Source of the DNA: Cyathus striatus
Taxonomy: Eukaryota > Basidiomycota > Agaricomycetes > Agaricales > Nidulariaceae
Direction: 5' to 3'
NCBI GenBank assembly: GCA_025738555.1
Contig: JAOVFP010000001.1
Coordinates: 2,542,001 to 2,606,000 of the forward strand
DNA: 64,000 nucleotides
The notes below the pieces were generated by a model. The model did no database searches and had not been told where the DNA came from. It worked only from the letters and a program-made list of their open reading frames with translations. The position numbers and the translations under genes were made by a program. This document shows, one piece after another, positions 1-11,296 of the stretch (the first letter of the stretch is position 1; every line of letters begins with the position of its first letter).

Positions 1-141
1 CGCTTCCTTGAGGCACCTGTCGGTCTCCTCAAGTAATTTCCAGGCTTTTGCTACAGCGGAAGCACATTCTTCTTCACTGTAGGGCGAGGAATCAGTGGTT
101 GCAATCGAATCGATCGATGTAGGGACTATTTCAGATAACAT
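1..141 (-). CDS. 5' end of an unknown acidic-protein gene (copy A), runs off the window
   Basis: The reading frame starts at the ATG at 141-139 and stays open to the window edge (47 codons). The visible N-terminus begins MLSEIVPTSIDSIATT and is rich in Asp, Glu and Ser. The same start, with about 75% of residues kept, occurs at 7675 on the other strand, where the rest of the gene can be seen. The start is chosen because both copies begin there and because similarity at DNA level extends upstream through a shared 5' region. I do not recognise the family. This copy keeps CpG dinucleotides that the 7675 copy has lost, so it is the less decayed of the two. The reading is incomplete because the 3' part lies outside the window. 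Confidence 0.5.
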   Translation of the reverse strand, partial: MLSEIVPTSIDSIATTDSSPYSEEECASAVAKAWKLLEETDRCLKEA

Positions 142-775
142 TGTATCAAAGAGAAGGCGATGAGTATAAAGTGTTTAAGATGTTTGTTAGAGAGAGGAAA
201 TGTATCAGGGTGAATTCTGTGGGTTTGTATCAGGAGTACCGTACATTATATACTTCGAGACATTCTGTGTATGAATTGTGAATACAAAAAGGTCTTGAGC
301 TTTGTTCTTGATATCTTGTCTATAATTGTTATTGGGAGTTATCCATTGTGATAGAAATAATCGTTATTTTCTTATTCCATGCGCACTGTAGATGCCGATC
401 ACTTTTGTTGTTCATGCTAGTAGTTAATGTAGGCTAATGTGGGTCCGTGTAGTTGGTATAATACAGGCTAAAAATGGATTCAGCTTCTTATTACGCAGAA
501 CAGGCTCTAATAACTCATGTTGGTAGTGAAATTTGTTGTGAAGACAAGTACAATGGTGGAACTCGCCACAGTAATAAGTTAGGCGTTGTGGTGCAATAAA
601 ACAAAGATGGGTAAAGATAACGTAGTAGATCAATAATAGCACATCAACGTTGTAAGCGATCAACAGCTTATAACAGTAAATTGCTGGTGAGCGCACGGTG
701 TAAATTATGTGCTAATTCAACGGAAGGAAAATCAAAAGAAAAGAGCTGTGAGATCTGCCGTAGCCTCTAAAACCA
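1..775. repeat. Arm A of a diverged inverted duplication
   Basis: The reverse complement of this segment matches 6400-6530 plus 7126-7790, with about 75-80% identity by eye. The match covers the start of the unknown gene and roughly 600 bp upstream of it. An open frame at 696-424 (90 codons, minus) lies in the shared part. Its first 40 codons stay in frame in arm B before a stop, so it may be a decayed short gene or chance. Arm B has an extra insert at 6532-7125. Confidence 0.75.
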
Positions 776-3700
776 AAACTTGAGTATTCTAGACTCTAGT
801 AGATCTACCAATTTGAGTTAACAGGTCGCTATATCACACATCTCACACGGTTCGGAATTGGTTCGAATCATCTCCTCCTCGGATCTCCTCCACCCTACGC
901 CTCCGGGCATCTGCCTCGAGACCATTGTAAACCAAGCCGAATGCGACAACTACATGTTCGAGCGACCTCATTCTGCACCCGGACGCGACTGGTAGTGATA
1001 CAGACGCAGAGTAGCTGACATCTCTCAGCCCCCTCGACAAGAACATCGCCCTCGATACTTCTGAACCGAAGTTCCTGAAACCACCTTTATTTCCACTCTG
1101 GCTTCCAATGTTGGATGATGGACCAGTGTTTATGGTTATGACAAAGTGAACAGAGGTCCGTAATGATTCGAGACCGGTGTATGCGGGAGGTTCGTGCAGT
1201 TTGTTATCGGGATTCTGCTCACTCAAGTATCCTCAGGTACTACATTAGAAGTATATGAATGCATCTTGTTCGATTTGTTTCTAGGACTCTCTACAGACCA
1301 GACCAATCTCTGCCACCGAAGGTCGACTACCTGTCCAGGCACTGAAATTTCTCGAGCACCCACACATCTGGGTGTTTTCCGAAGACCGCGCTAAGTATCA
1401 CCTTCAGCCTATGACCTACATTGAACTCAAGGAATGGGGTATTCCTATTCATACGACCTTGGAGCATCCGCTGCAGGCATGAAATCGAAAGAAGAGTGAG
1501 ATTGCGCAGAGAAAAGGAGGGAGCGGGAGCAGTATAGGGGCGGTTGATGCCAGCACGAATACCTGGGGAGAGTTGGGGAGAGCCATTGTGTGCCAACGTA
1601 TGTACCATACATCACATTTCTTTACATTCTTCTCATTCAATCTCACAGGAACTGCTGACGATGTTCGCCGTTCATCTCGTGCAGAACGGGCTCCTCTCGG
1701 CCACTGCTCACGCACCGACTCTGCATCTCCAAGATGTCACGTTTCCACTGTATACGGAGCCCATCCCTTGGGTATTGGTTCTATCTCCTACCACGAGTCT
1801 ACGTCTCGCACATCCTACTCCCCCGCCGCTTCTACGAAGACTCAGCTTGATGACGTGGCACATCAAGCGTCTCGACCTTTTCCATGAACTTCCGCTCTCG
1901 ATGTGACCACAATTTGCGCTACGAAGACGGGGCTTGGGATCAAGATTGGGGTTATTGGTACGGGATATTGCGGGAGAGATAGCTGGACTGTAGACGTCGC
2001 GCACTGGTATCAAGGAGAGAGGCAATGGATAGGCCGCTTTTGTGCGGTCGCCTCGCTACGTCAGTAGGCGGTACTGCGGCAACGACTCTATGAGGAAACA
2101 TACGGTTGTCCCTGCCTCTTTGGAAGCTTGCAATCCAATTTCGATTTTGATTGTTGGCGACGCATTCATATTGCGCTCGTGCTCGACATTGCGCCCGAAG
2201 CTCGAACCTCATATCCCTCAACATTTCGTTCACCTCTACCTACACAAGCAAACATACAGCGCTCCACACCCTACTGTAACCAAAGTATCCTCCACTGCTG
2301 ACGATATGGGAACATCAGCTTATGGAGGCCCACCAGAGAGAGAGAGAGGGGAGACGGCTGGTGCAACCTAAGAAGGTTCATTCATCCTTCTCTGTTCCTG
2401 GTCTATACTGATGTTGGATGTAGCTGTCGATGTAAAGGGCGAAACAGAACTGTGCTTTATGTCACATTCAAATCGACGCCTTGCACAACGTAGCATGGAG
2501 ACCCCCAGCTAACCCACCACTCGTAGCTCGACTACGTTTCTATCCCTCACGTATCCGACTTATGATCCCGTTCTTGTTTATGTCGTCTCTCGTTTCCGTT
2601 GTTCTGAAAGAGGAACGGCCTATGTTACCTATCCCTCCGTCCATCGTCTTTATTCTACACGCTCTTAACAAATACCAACACAGACGTATGAGCAGGAACG
2701 AACAGGGCTTCTATATCTTCGGCTCTTTGGGAATGCATGGGCTGTTGAAGAGTATGGAGGGGACATGGACTATGAGGATGCTGCATGCAATTAGGGTATG
2801 CCCTATTTAACAACTGCCAAGGTCTCGTTTTAATGCATGTTCAAATTCAGGTTATGTCTAACGCTCGCTAATCATGATCCCATCTGTTTACCTCTCATGC
2901 TCTCATCGCATCGCGTGCTCTCCACCCTCCCAGCTCCTCCCAGGTGCTCACGCCTCTGTAGTTAATAGGTGGCTCTACCGCTCCCTAACAATATGACATC
3001 TACATGTATGGTCTACCCCTCACTCTGGTGTTTAGTCCCTACCTATTTCTCATGTCATCACAATGTCATCATCCTTAGGAGTTCGCGTGACAGCCACAAA
3101 TTCTCCTTGGACGGTACTGTATATCACGAAGCCAACACTATTTCTTGTACACATCTAGATGCACGCATATCACTTCAGGTGTAACTTCTTTCTGTCATGG
3201 ACGTAGATACCGCATTAACCATTGATAGTGTGGTCGTAATCTCGAATTTTCTGGGGGTATGTGTAACTTGTGTTCTTCCTCGAGTATGGTATCCAGAACC
3301 TACAACAGTCAGTAATGTGCATGAAGGAGAGGGAGCTGCTGTGTTACGGTCTCACTTAGAAATTAATTGACATGGTCATGCGTTGCCAGTAGACTCTAGC
3401 TTCATTTAGCCTGTGTTCTGTTATAATACGTGACGTAGCGGTATTCCTGGCTCCTATGGTAGTTTGTCTGGCCTTCCAGCTGAGTCATTGAGACACATAA
3501 AGCATTTACTACCTGTGTCGCGGAACTGAAAACAGAGACGATAACCATATTTTACTCAATGCTGTTTCTGTGATGAAGGTGGATGAAGAACTCAACTATA
3601 GGAATGTCGCGATGGAGCAGCAGTTCAACTCAATCACGACTAGAGAAATAAGATGACAATAATAACCATGTTCCTGCATGTCTTATTACCTCAGCTCTCA

Positions 3701-4048
3701 ATGTTTTCCACCATTTTTGTCAAATTTTTGTACTTAAGTCGACTTCCTCTAATGTAGATGAATTTGAATTTTGTACTCGCACCTGTGTGCTTCCCAACAC
3801 TAAATCTTATATTTCATTCTTATTATATAAAATGGATTCTTTTCGAGTACTTGCTAGTTCCTAAGACTTGGCTAAGACAGTTGTCGCAATGTCTCAAACT
3901 TGAATATGTGTTACATCCATCTGTCTTGTATCATTCCTAACTATGAAGACTAAGAATAACTCATTGGCTGTGTAGCGGTTATCACTGAGGATTCTGATAG
4001 TACAAGTCCTCTATGTATTTGTACTTGAATGCAAAATTCTATTTGGTT
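776..4048. other. No confident gene; CpG-rich stretch (to about 2.8 kb) then AT-rich
   Basis: Several open frames of 60-127 codons overlap on both strands here (for example 1226-843 minus), but none resembles a family I know and none has a convincing exon chain. Between 780 and 2800 the DNA keeps frequent CpG, unlike the flanks, so this part has a different history from the repeats around it. From 2820 to 4048 I see only AT-rich sequence and short frames. Confidence 0.4.
1333..1887 (+). pseudogene. Possible spliced gene fragment, unrecognised
   Basis: A frame beginning near 1333 reads through a stretch that looks like folded protein (KFLEHPHIWVFSEDRAKYHL), meets a TGA at 1480-1482, and then continues in the same frame. 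It reaches a canonical 51-nt intron with donor GTATGT at 1598 and acceptor CACAG ending at 1648. After splicing the frame stays open into a Ser/Arg-rich tail ending at 1887. The good intron and the preserved frame are the only support. No family is recognised. Chance is a real alternative. Confidence 0.25.
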
Positions 4049-5860
4049 TTAAAAATTGGAAATCTGTTTTCCTGTACCCGTACTCCAGGTTGAACAGTCA
4101 TACCATATGTCTGCTTCAAGGTTAGCCCGACATGCCACATCTGAGTTAATGAAATCTGTTAAAGAATTTACTTCATTTGCATGAAGTTTTTGATTTAACT
4201 TCACAGTTGCTGATTTGAGGTAATGCATTTGAGACTTGTTCCCCCTTGCATATGTATTAGTAGCTTCAAGAGGAACTACCAGCTTAGGAAGGCGCAAGGT
4301 CAGCATAGAGATAAGCTCTTCGGCAAGAATGAGATGCTCAGTAACACCACTGCCCCATGATTGTCCACTGCCCCATGGTTGTCCATATCCCTTCAAGCCA
4401 TTCCAATAATCGAGGTTGGATACAAGATCTAATATTTCCAGTTGTGGAAACAATGGATCTGATATTGTGCTCTCTCTTGTCAGCAAGTGAAGATTTTCTT
4501 CAACATGCGAGAAATTTACTATTCTCAAGCATTTCACATTTCTCAATTCTTCAGCCCTAAACTCTTTATCCAACAAGCCTGAGTGTGAAAATGATAGCTC
4601 CTCAAGTAGGCATCCAGATTGTCTAATGGACTGTGAGATGTATTTGAACTCAATGGATGTTCCCTGCAAGTCCAGTATTTTGAGGCAAGGCATTATGACA
4701 AACTGTAGCAATGGGGAGGTTGTATGTGTTTGTGACTATGTATTATTAAATGTAGTTAATTTCAGCTTCTCCAGTTTTTGCAATGTAGTATATGTAGAGA
4801 TTGACACATCACCATGTACAGTGAGAGAAATCAAGTTTGACATTTTGTTCAGGATGATGAGTAATATGTCTGGGTGGCAATAGTCACCATCATAGCTGTA
4901 GTGGGTAATTTGGAGCCAAGGAAAGTCAATAAGTGATTCCACTGGATTTTTAATATCACAGGTCTCAAGATGGACAAGTGATGGAGCTGATGAGAGGTGG
5001 ATTGTGTTATTTGGACCATAAAAGTTGCTGCCACTAACAGAGAGATCTGTAAGTGTTGGAGTATAGTTGAGAGATATCGAGGCATTTATAAAGTTTGAGA
5101 TGTGAAGTGACCTTAGACAGGCCAATGTAACCTCTCTAGGAATTCCAGCAATTATTTCCATGAGAAGAGTTCCATCAATATCAAGGTCTTCCCATCTATG
5201 TGGGCACTGTGCCAACATTAATGTATAGTTCCTTTCTGATGATTTATCATTGACAAGACTTGGACTGTGGTTCTCAGGCTTTGGTCTGAGCCTAAGCCTC
5301 AATGGTACTACTCCTGAAAGTGACAAGTACTTTTGAATAGAGGCACATTTAGCGATAGAACATATATTGCTGAAATTGTATCCTGTAGTGATTTGAGACC
5401 ATAGTGGAGGACATGACATGGCTACCATACACCAATAAATGGAGACTTTTGTGATAATTTCAACAAATGAGTTTGGATCCCCAACATCATTGTACCCTGG
5501 GATTTTCCCTGAGACTCCCTGGCACAAAATGAACAAGTATTGCAACAGCTCCTGAGGCAACCTTTGAATGGGAGCAAAAATACTCAGCTCCTGCAGTTTA
5601 AATTGTGCAGTGCATCTCGGCACTGTTGGAGAATGGTGGTAGCATGCTGAAGATGTGCAATCTCCATATCCAATTTTACTATCTCGGATTGTATTTCAGA
5701 AATTTCGGACAGTCTTAACTTTTTTCTGGACCTATTGGAACTTCATTATTCCTATGTGCATCTGAAACACCTCTTAAATCTGTGAGGAAAAACTTTGGAC
5801 CACTGGGACTTCCACAATAATCACATTTCTCATGCGGAGCATTAAGTTTGTATGAGAACA
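4049..5860 (-). pseudogene. F-box protein pseudogene (Agaricomycete leucine-rich type)
   Basis: Reading on the minus strand, the order is: a CxxCG motif (KCDYCG near 5815), a coiled coil (EISEIQSEIVKLDMEIAHLQ near 5700), the F-box core (IQRLPQELLQYLFILC near 5560), then about 450 residues of leucine-rich, LRR-like sequence ending in a stop at 4049. This is the architecture of the large mushroom F-box families, which recruit substrates to SCF ubiquitin ligases. It is broken at three points: a one-base slip at the A-run near 5725, a second frame change between the coiled coil and the F-box near 5610, and an in-frame TAG at 4736-4738 with the frame open on both sides. The start is uncertain because a stop lies just upstream of the CxxCG segment, next to a possible 3' splice site. 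Confidence 0.8.
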
Positions 5861-6399
5861 CAGGCTAAAATAATTCAGTGATGAATCATGGTGTGTACAT
5901 ACACAATAAAATTCATTTCGATGGAAGGAAGAAACAACAACATGGTAAGTGTGTTCATGAATATCGAGTATTGAGGCCTAAGGAAGTGACTGCAAGGAAG
6001 ATTGTAATTGATTATAATCTTTGCTGTGTCAATGTCATGTATTTATGGAAAGATTTATCAACTGAAATTGACCTGATGTTCAGCACCATGGCTCTTCGGT
6101 TATACAACTACATGTAAGTGAAGCTAAGAAGCTCATTCATGCTCAAAAGCTATTCGAAGACATGGCATGGCAGGCAGGACAGTATTGATTTCGACGTTTG
6201 AACCAGTTAGTGTCATACTCCCCACATACTACTTATCCGCTAACTTGCAATGTGGGAAGCAAGTTGGGAATGATTTTTCTGGTCAATGGCTAATACTAGA
6301 GATCATCCAATATATGTAATGATTGCACCATGTTGGAGGTAGAGAGCTATGCTGTATATCAGTAGTATTGGAGGAAGTGGTGCATTTTTTCTGCCTACA
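5861..6399. other. No gene recognised
   Basis: An 80-codon frame at 5878-6117 exists but has no recognisable domain, intron structure or homologue in the window. The remainder is AT-rich and CpG-poor. Confidence 0.4.
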
Positions 6400-7790
6400 G
6401 GTTACTCAAATTGGCAGTAACAATTTTTGCAAAAGACACCTACTAGCATGCTAAAGTTTAAAAGGCTACAGCAGATCTCACAGCCTTCTGTTGAATTAGT
6501 AGCACATAATCTTACACCACATGCTTGCTGACATCAGCAAGTTGGTGATTAGCTTTAGAACTTTGCAGCTTTGATGTCAGCTAATGCAAGTATGACACAA
6601 TAACAATATTATTACAATTAATGTTCATTTATTTATTTATCATGTAATAAACTATGTGAATGGTGATCTACATATTTATTGACAAAATAGGACCAGAACT
6701 TGGAAGACATCTAATGCAAGAGGGAAGTGATAGCCTTCTGGCAATGGGTCAGTGGCACTGGAAGGAGTTGTCGGACTTGTGTAATGTCATTGAGGGTGAT
6801 GGGTCAGATGTGGGACTGGAGCTGCTTGCTATACTTTTCAGTTCATGTGGAAGTTGTAGAATATTGTATGTATCCAGTATTATTCCACCACCAAGGACTC
6901 CAATGACAGTAAACCTTTACCATGCTATCCACTCAATAAACTGACTCAAAATTTATTCTATCCACCATGTGCCCATGACTGGTGTGTGACATAGAGGGGA
7001 CTTATTGGGCTAAAGGACATAGCTTTCCGACTTTGCAACTTTGCAACTTTACCAAACTTTACTGGACTTTCTTGGCTTTATAAAGCCAACAAAGTTCTGC
7101 AAAGTTGGGCAACAACTTGCTGATGGACAGTTTACTGTTATAAGCTGTTGATCACTTACAATGTTGATGTGCTATTATTGATCAACTACATTATCTTTAC
7201 CCACCTTCACATTATCGCACCACAATGCTTAACTTACCACTGTGGCAAGGTCTACCATAGTATTTTTCTTACCCACAAAAATGTCACTATCAGCTTGAAT
7301 TATTAGAACCTGTTCTGCAGGATAAGAAGCTGAATCCATTTTTAGCCTGTATTATACCAACTACACAGACTTACATTGGCCCACATTAACTACTAGTGTG
7401 AACAACAAAAGTGATTGGCATTTACAGCATGTATGGAGTGATAAAATGGTCATTGCTTCTACCACAAGGAAGATAACTACAAATAAAATTTATAGACAAG
7501 GTGTTAAGAACAAAGCTCAAGGACCTTTTTGTATTCATAATTCACACATAGAATGTCTCGAAGTATATAATCTACAGTATTGCTGATACAAACTGACAGA
7601 ATTCACCCTGATACATTTCCTCTCTCTAACAAACATCTTAAACACTTCATACTCATCACCTTTACTTTTATACAATGACATCTGAAATAGTCCCTGCATC
7701 GATTGATTCAATTGTAACCATTGATATTTCACCCTACAGTGATGAAGAATGTGCTTCTGCTGTAGCAGAAGCCTGGAAATCACTTGAGAA
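6400..7790. repeat. Arm B of the inverted duplication, interrupted by a small TIR element
   Basis: This is the partner of 1-775, in reverse orientation. Matching blocks are about 6400-6530 and 7126-7790. Compared with arm A, almost every CpG has become TpG or CpA here, whereas only one CpG is found in this arm and not in arm A. The duplication is therefore old enough to have diverged, and the two arms decayed differently. Confidence 0.75.
6532..7125. mobile_element. Small non-autonomous TIR element (MITE-like) inside arm B
   Basis: The insert is absent from arm A at the homologous place. Its ends are perfect inverted repeats of 13 bp, CATCAGCAAGTTG at 6532-6544 and its complement at 7113-7125, followed inward by further loosely inverted AACTTTGCAG-type motifs. 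A 94-codon frame (6660-6944) lies inside but has no known domain. I could not fix a target-site duplication, so the superfamily is open. Confidence 0.55.
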
Positions 7791-8532
7791 GATCAATAGG
7801 ATCCTCAATGAAGTTGTGTGCATATTACATAGTCATTGCAGAGATGGAAGAAGAAATGGAAAATATTGTGGTGAAATTAACTCAAACTACCATAAGTCAT
7901 CAGCTTCAATCTCACTAACTGTTTGGATCATTTTTAACAATTAATGCTGTCTTATTAGGAGAAGAAACATGAAGAAAAACAACTCAGAGCAAATACTAAT
8001 GATGGTGAAGTCCCCAAAGAGAATATTGATGACAGTATGTCCATTTTTGAAATTCAAGCCCCTTGTAACTAAGACTCATATTCTGATAGATGATTCAGAT
8101 GAATTCCCTGATATATTCAAATGTGATGGAGCTTCATCTATAAGACTTTCTGAAGAGTATTTTGAGAAACTAATGGACAGTGAGATCAAACAAATTAGCG
8201 AGCAACTTACTGATTTGGATGACAAAGTCACTGAAAAAGAAATGAATGAAGGCATGTCTATTTTTGAAATAATAAGCCCTTGCAAGTAATTCCCATGTTG
8301 TATTGACAACATTGCACATGCAAGGCTAACTGCTGAGAAACATGGTGTATTAATGGCTTTGCTGGAACAAGCAGATGAAGATGATAACTCCAAGCCTGAG
8401 GCAGCAGTACCAGCCTCAGAAGCAGAGAAGGAATCAGAGACAGGTGCAGTAATAGTAGATGAAGCAAAAGATGAAAGTTCATTCATTTCTGCTGATGCAA
8501 TGAAAGAGGAACATACCATAATAGAGACCTGA
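7675..8532 (+). pseudogene. Unknown acidic-protein gene, copy B, probably decayed
   Basis: The ATG at 7675 corresponds to the start of the copy at 141-1. The N-terminus (DEECASAVAEAWKSLEKINR) looks helical. Downstream segments in several frames are strongly acidic and coiled-coil-like: 7964-8071, 8080-8289 and, after a possible 39-nt intron (donor GTAATT near 8287), a Glu-rich C-terminus ending in TGA at 8530. Two segments end with near-identical motifs, MSIFEIQAPC (about 8035) and MSIFEIISPC (about 8250), which suggests an internal duplication. I could not join the first exon to the second in frame, so the copy is probably a pseudogene, although unusual introns cannot be excluded. No family is recognised. 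Confidence 0.4.
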
Positions 8533-8888
8533 GTCTATGCCTTACTAGGTTGAGTGCTATGTATTATATGAATTGTGGAGCAGGCAGTCTGCTTGCTGTT
8601 GTGAAACTTGTGTTTTATTTTATTGTACCTCTGTCATTAATGTTTCACAATTCATGTACACTCAGTCAATAGATATTTGTTTACCCTCCTTTCATCTCTT
8701 GCATATCTTCACTAGGAACTAGAAGATGGACATCCATCCATCCGATTGCATCAATTGCTATATCCGATTTAGAAAACACCACTGGCAACCAAACTCTGTG
8801 TTTGTAGAGAGATGAGCAGGATATTGAGAGGTGTAGTTAGGCATCAATTAAATTAGAAAAAACACATTGAAAGACAACAACTGTATTC
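8533..8888. other. No gene recognised
   Basis: AT-rich, CpG-poor sequence between the acidic-protein locus and the mariner-like element. I see no domain or repeat. Confidence 0.4.
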
Positions 8889-8890
8889 TA

Positions 8891-10026
8891 CAGTCTGTGA
8901 CAAGCAAAGTCCACCAATTTTATTACAGTACAAAAACGAATTTTTTAGGACAAACTAATTACAGATTCAGATTCAGAAAGTCAAAATACATACAAAAATG
9001 ATGTTTTTAAGAAATTCCCACGATAAAATAGGTTTGCCAAATTTTTTGGTGAAAAAATCAACATGTTACATGACCTATTTTAGGATGAAATAGCTTCAAG
9101 TGCCATCATGGCCTGATTGGAGGCTTCATGGTGTTGGTGCTGCTTTCTCACAGCCCATTCTGCTGCTTCACCTGTTAAACCATGCCTATAAGCACTCATG
9201 AATTGCCATGTTCAGTTAATAAAATGGCAAATAACATCCAGAGGACAAGTATCTAAGTATTTCATAACTGCATTTTTTGCATCTTGAAATGTTCTTTTCT
9301 CTTCTTCACAAAACCAATATTTTACCCACCCCCAGTACTGTTAAAATGTATTGAATGATTTAGACTTGAATTATTATAGAAAATATACATACCATTTCTA
9401 TTGGATTCAATTCACAATGAAATTTTGGCAGAAACATACAAATATGTCCAGCATTGGTGATTAATATTTCAAGCATTAACTTCTGGTTGACAAAATCATC
9501 TTGCTGGCTAAGGAGACAGGCCATGCAACAATCTTTACTTTCAAAAGGACAGACATCACTGATCACATTTTCAGGACTTGTATTGGGCTCTGGGGAGGAT
9601 GTATTAGTGACAGGTAGTGGGGAGGACCTTTGAAGATTAGTTCTTGATTGATTATTGTGAAGTCCACTTGTATTTCGGCTCTTTTTCTTGGGTCAACCTC
9701 TGGGCATGGTTGTTAGAAAGATGAATTTTTGGTGCCCATTGAGGCGATCCAGGGACTTATATTTTTGCGGAATCATATCGCAATCGATAAAAGGATGCTA
9801 AAAATACATTTTCGGTGATTTATACTATTTTTTATGGCTGAGTGCCAAATTTTTGGGTCAAAAAATTAAAAAATCGGAAATCGAAAAATTGGCTCATGGA
9901 ATCTTAATTAATACATCGTAACTATGCTATTCCGACGGTTTTTGGAGTTTAAAACTTATTTGTCGTTGCTGAAAAATTCACTTAAGTTTGCTCAAAAAAT
10001 TAGCGGGTTTTGCTTGTCGCAGACTA
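8891..10026. mobile_element. Internally deleted Tc1/mariner-type DNA transposon
   Basis: The ends are inverted repeats: CAGTCTGTGACAAGCAAA on the left (from 8891) and the complement of TAGTCTGCGACAAGCAAA on the right (to 10026), with similarity continuing into CC(A/G)C(C/T)AATTTT. Each end is flanked by TA (8889-8890 and 10027-10028), the usual target duplication of Tc1/mariner elements. The element is about 1.1 kb and contains only the first and last parts of a transposase, so it cannot move on its own. The two TIRs differ mainly by C/T changes. Confidence 0.8.
9080..9707 (-). pseudogene. Fused N- and C-terminal remnants of a DDE transposase
   Basis: The frame starts at the ATG at 9707-9705 with the basic N-terminus MPRG-stop-PKKKSRN. 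After a Ser/Pro-rich stretch it passes straight into the C-terminal catalytic block GHICMFLPKFHCELNPIEM, then a 55-nt intron (9338-9392), then YWGWVKYWF and the usual basic C-terminal tail ending at 9080. The Glu of ELNPIE is the last residue of the DDE triad in this fungal transposase group; both upstream Asp residues lie in the missing middle. Two in-frame TGA codons (9693-9695 and 9212-9214) sit where family members carry Arg (MPRGRPK and FINRxW). That fits CGA to TGA mutation. The internal deletion joins the two parts in the same reading frame. Confidence 0.75.
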
Positions 10027-10028
10027 TA

Positions 10029-10644
10029 GTACAAATGCTACATCAGTAGTCCTATGACACTATTGCCTCTAAATGTAAAGAAACATGATTCCTGAGAAAG
10101 GAAGAAATGCACCTCAGCTGAAAGTCATTATCCCTAACAAGGGACCAAACATGCTCATTGATGGGTAAAAAATGTGTGGCACCACCTTTCTACATGTTAC
10201 ATAATCAAAGGCCTTATCCATCTCTTGATGTACCAAGGATATATGTTACATCTGCATAGTCCCCCACACCATCCTCAAAAGAGGAAATCAGAACACATGG
10301 GGCAGAACTGAAAAGCAGATATTGCACATACACAACTGATAGGGCACAACCAGCCAGCTGCGACATAGTAGGTTCAACAGCCACCCCAGAGTTCAAACCA
10401 TACAAAGAGCTGTGGATCAGAATGAAAGATAGAAAAGAGCATGAATGAAATGAAGACTGCACAACTACCTTTCTACATGCTCCTAAGAGACACATGCAAT
10501 CTCCAACCATTAGCAACCATAGTTACAAAGGGGCATCATGTAACCCTCTAAACAACCAACATGAATAGAAGTCCCAGCATCGACAACTGAGGCACCACCT
10601 GCACTGAATGGCGAACAGGCATGCAGAGCCAATAAGGCTCCTGG
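10029..10644. other. No gene recognised
   Basis: Contains a 100-codon minus-strand frame (10516-10214) of hydrophobic, Ser-rich composition without a known domain. CpG-poor repeat-like sequence. Confidence 0.35.
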
Positions 10645-10649
10645 AGGAC

Positions 10650-11291
10650 TGTCATATCCTGTGTCACCTAGCTCCAGACTCCTAGTCCTTTACTCTGCTG
10701 TTTCCTTTGTTTACTCTGGACTCTGATTATGTTCTCATTATTACTTATTGCTTACTGTACATAGATTGCTTCTGTTTCCCTTCTTCCATTCTACTGAGCT
10801 ATCCCCTCAGTAATGTAGTATACATCTCATAGTGAGTCACTATCTGTTTCACTTTACACTGCCATATGCACTCAATTCTCTGATGTGTTTTATTATGTTT
10901 AATTAGTTATAGTCTTCATTCTACGTATGCCTACCCTGACCATACTTCTCCACTGGCCTTGACCAGCAGCCTTTACTTACTCTGAGTCTCTAGTATTTAA
11001 GTAGTACTCAATTTGTACTTAGACTTCAATTTCATATTGAACTACATCCTCACCCTCTCATCTGACTTGAGTTACACCTCTCATCTCTCTGTCTCTCATC
11101 TTCTCTGAAGGGCTTGCCCTTACTCCAAAATTTAGGACTGGGAATCCCAGGGGTGCAGTATATAAGCTGAAGCTGAAGTCCTACCCCCTGAGTTATCATT
11201 CTCCACCTTTGTCCATTACTCACCCCTTGTTTCTCTGCAGTCACCCTCTCATACTCCACCACCAAGTCAGGCTAGGGGCATGGTTATGACA
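10650..11291. mobile_element. Solo LTR of an LTR retrotransposon
   Basis: The segment begins TGTCATA and ends TATGACA, a perfect 7-bp terminal inversion with the TG...CA ends typical of LTRs. It is bounded by the 5-bp direct repeat AGGAC at 10645-10649 and 11292-11296. The interior is pyrimidine-rich without coding sequence. No internal retrotransposon domain lies on either side, so this is a solo LTR left by recombination. Orientation cannot be settled. Confidence 0.75.
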
Positions 11292-11296
11292 AGGAC

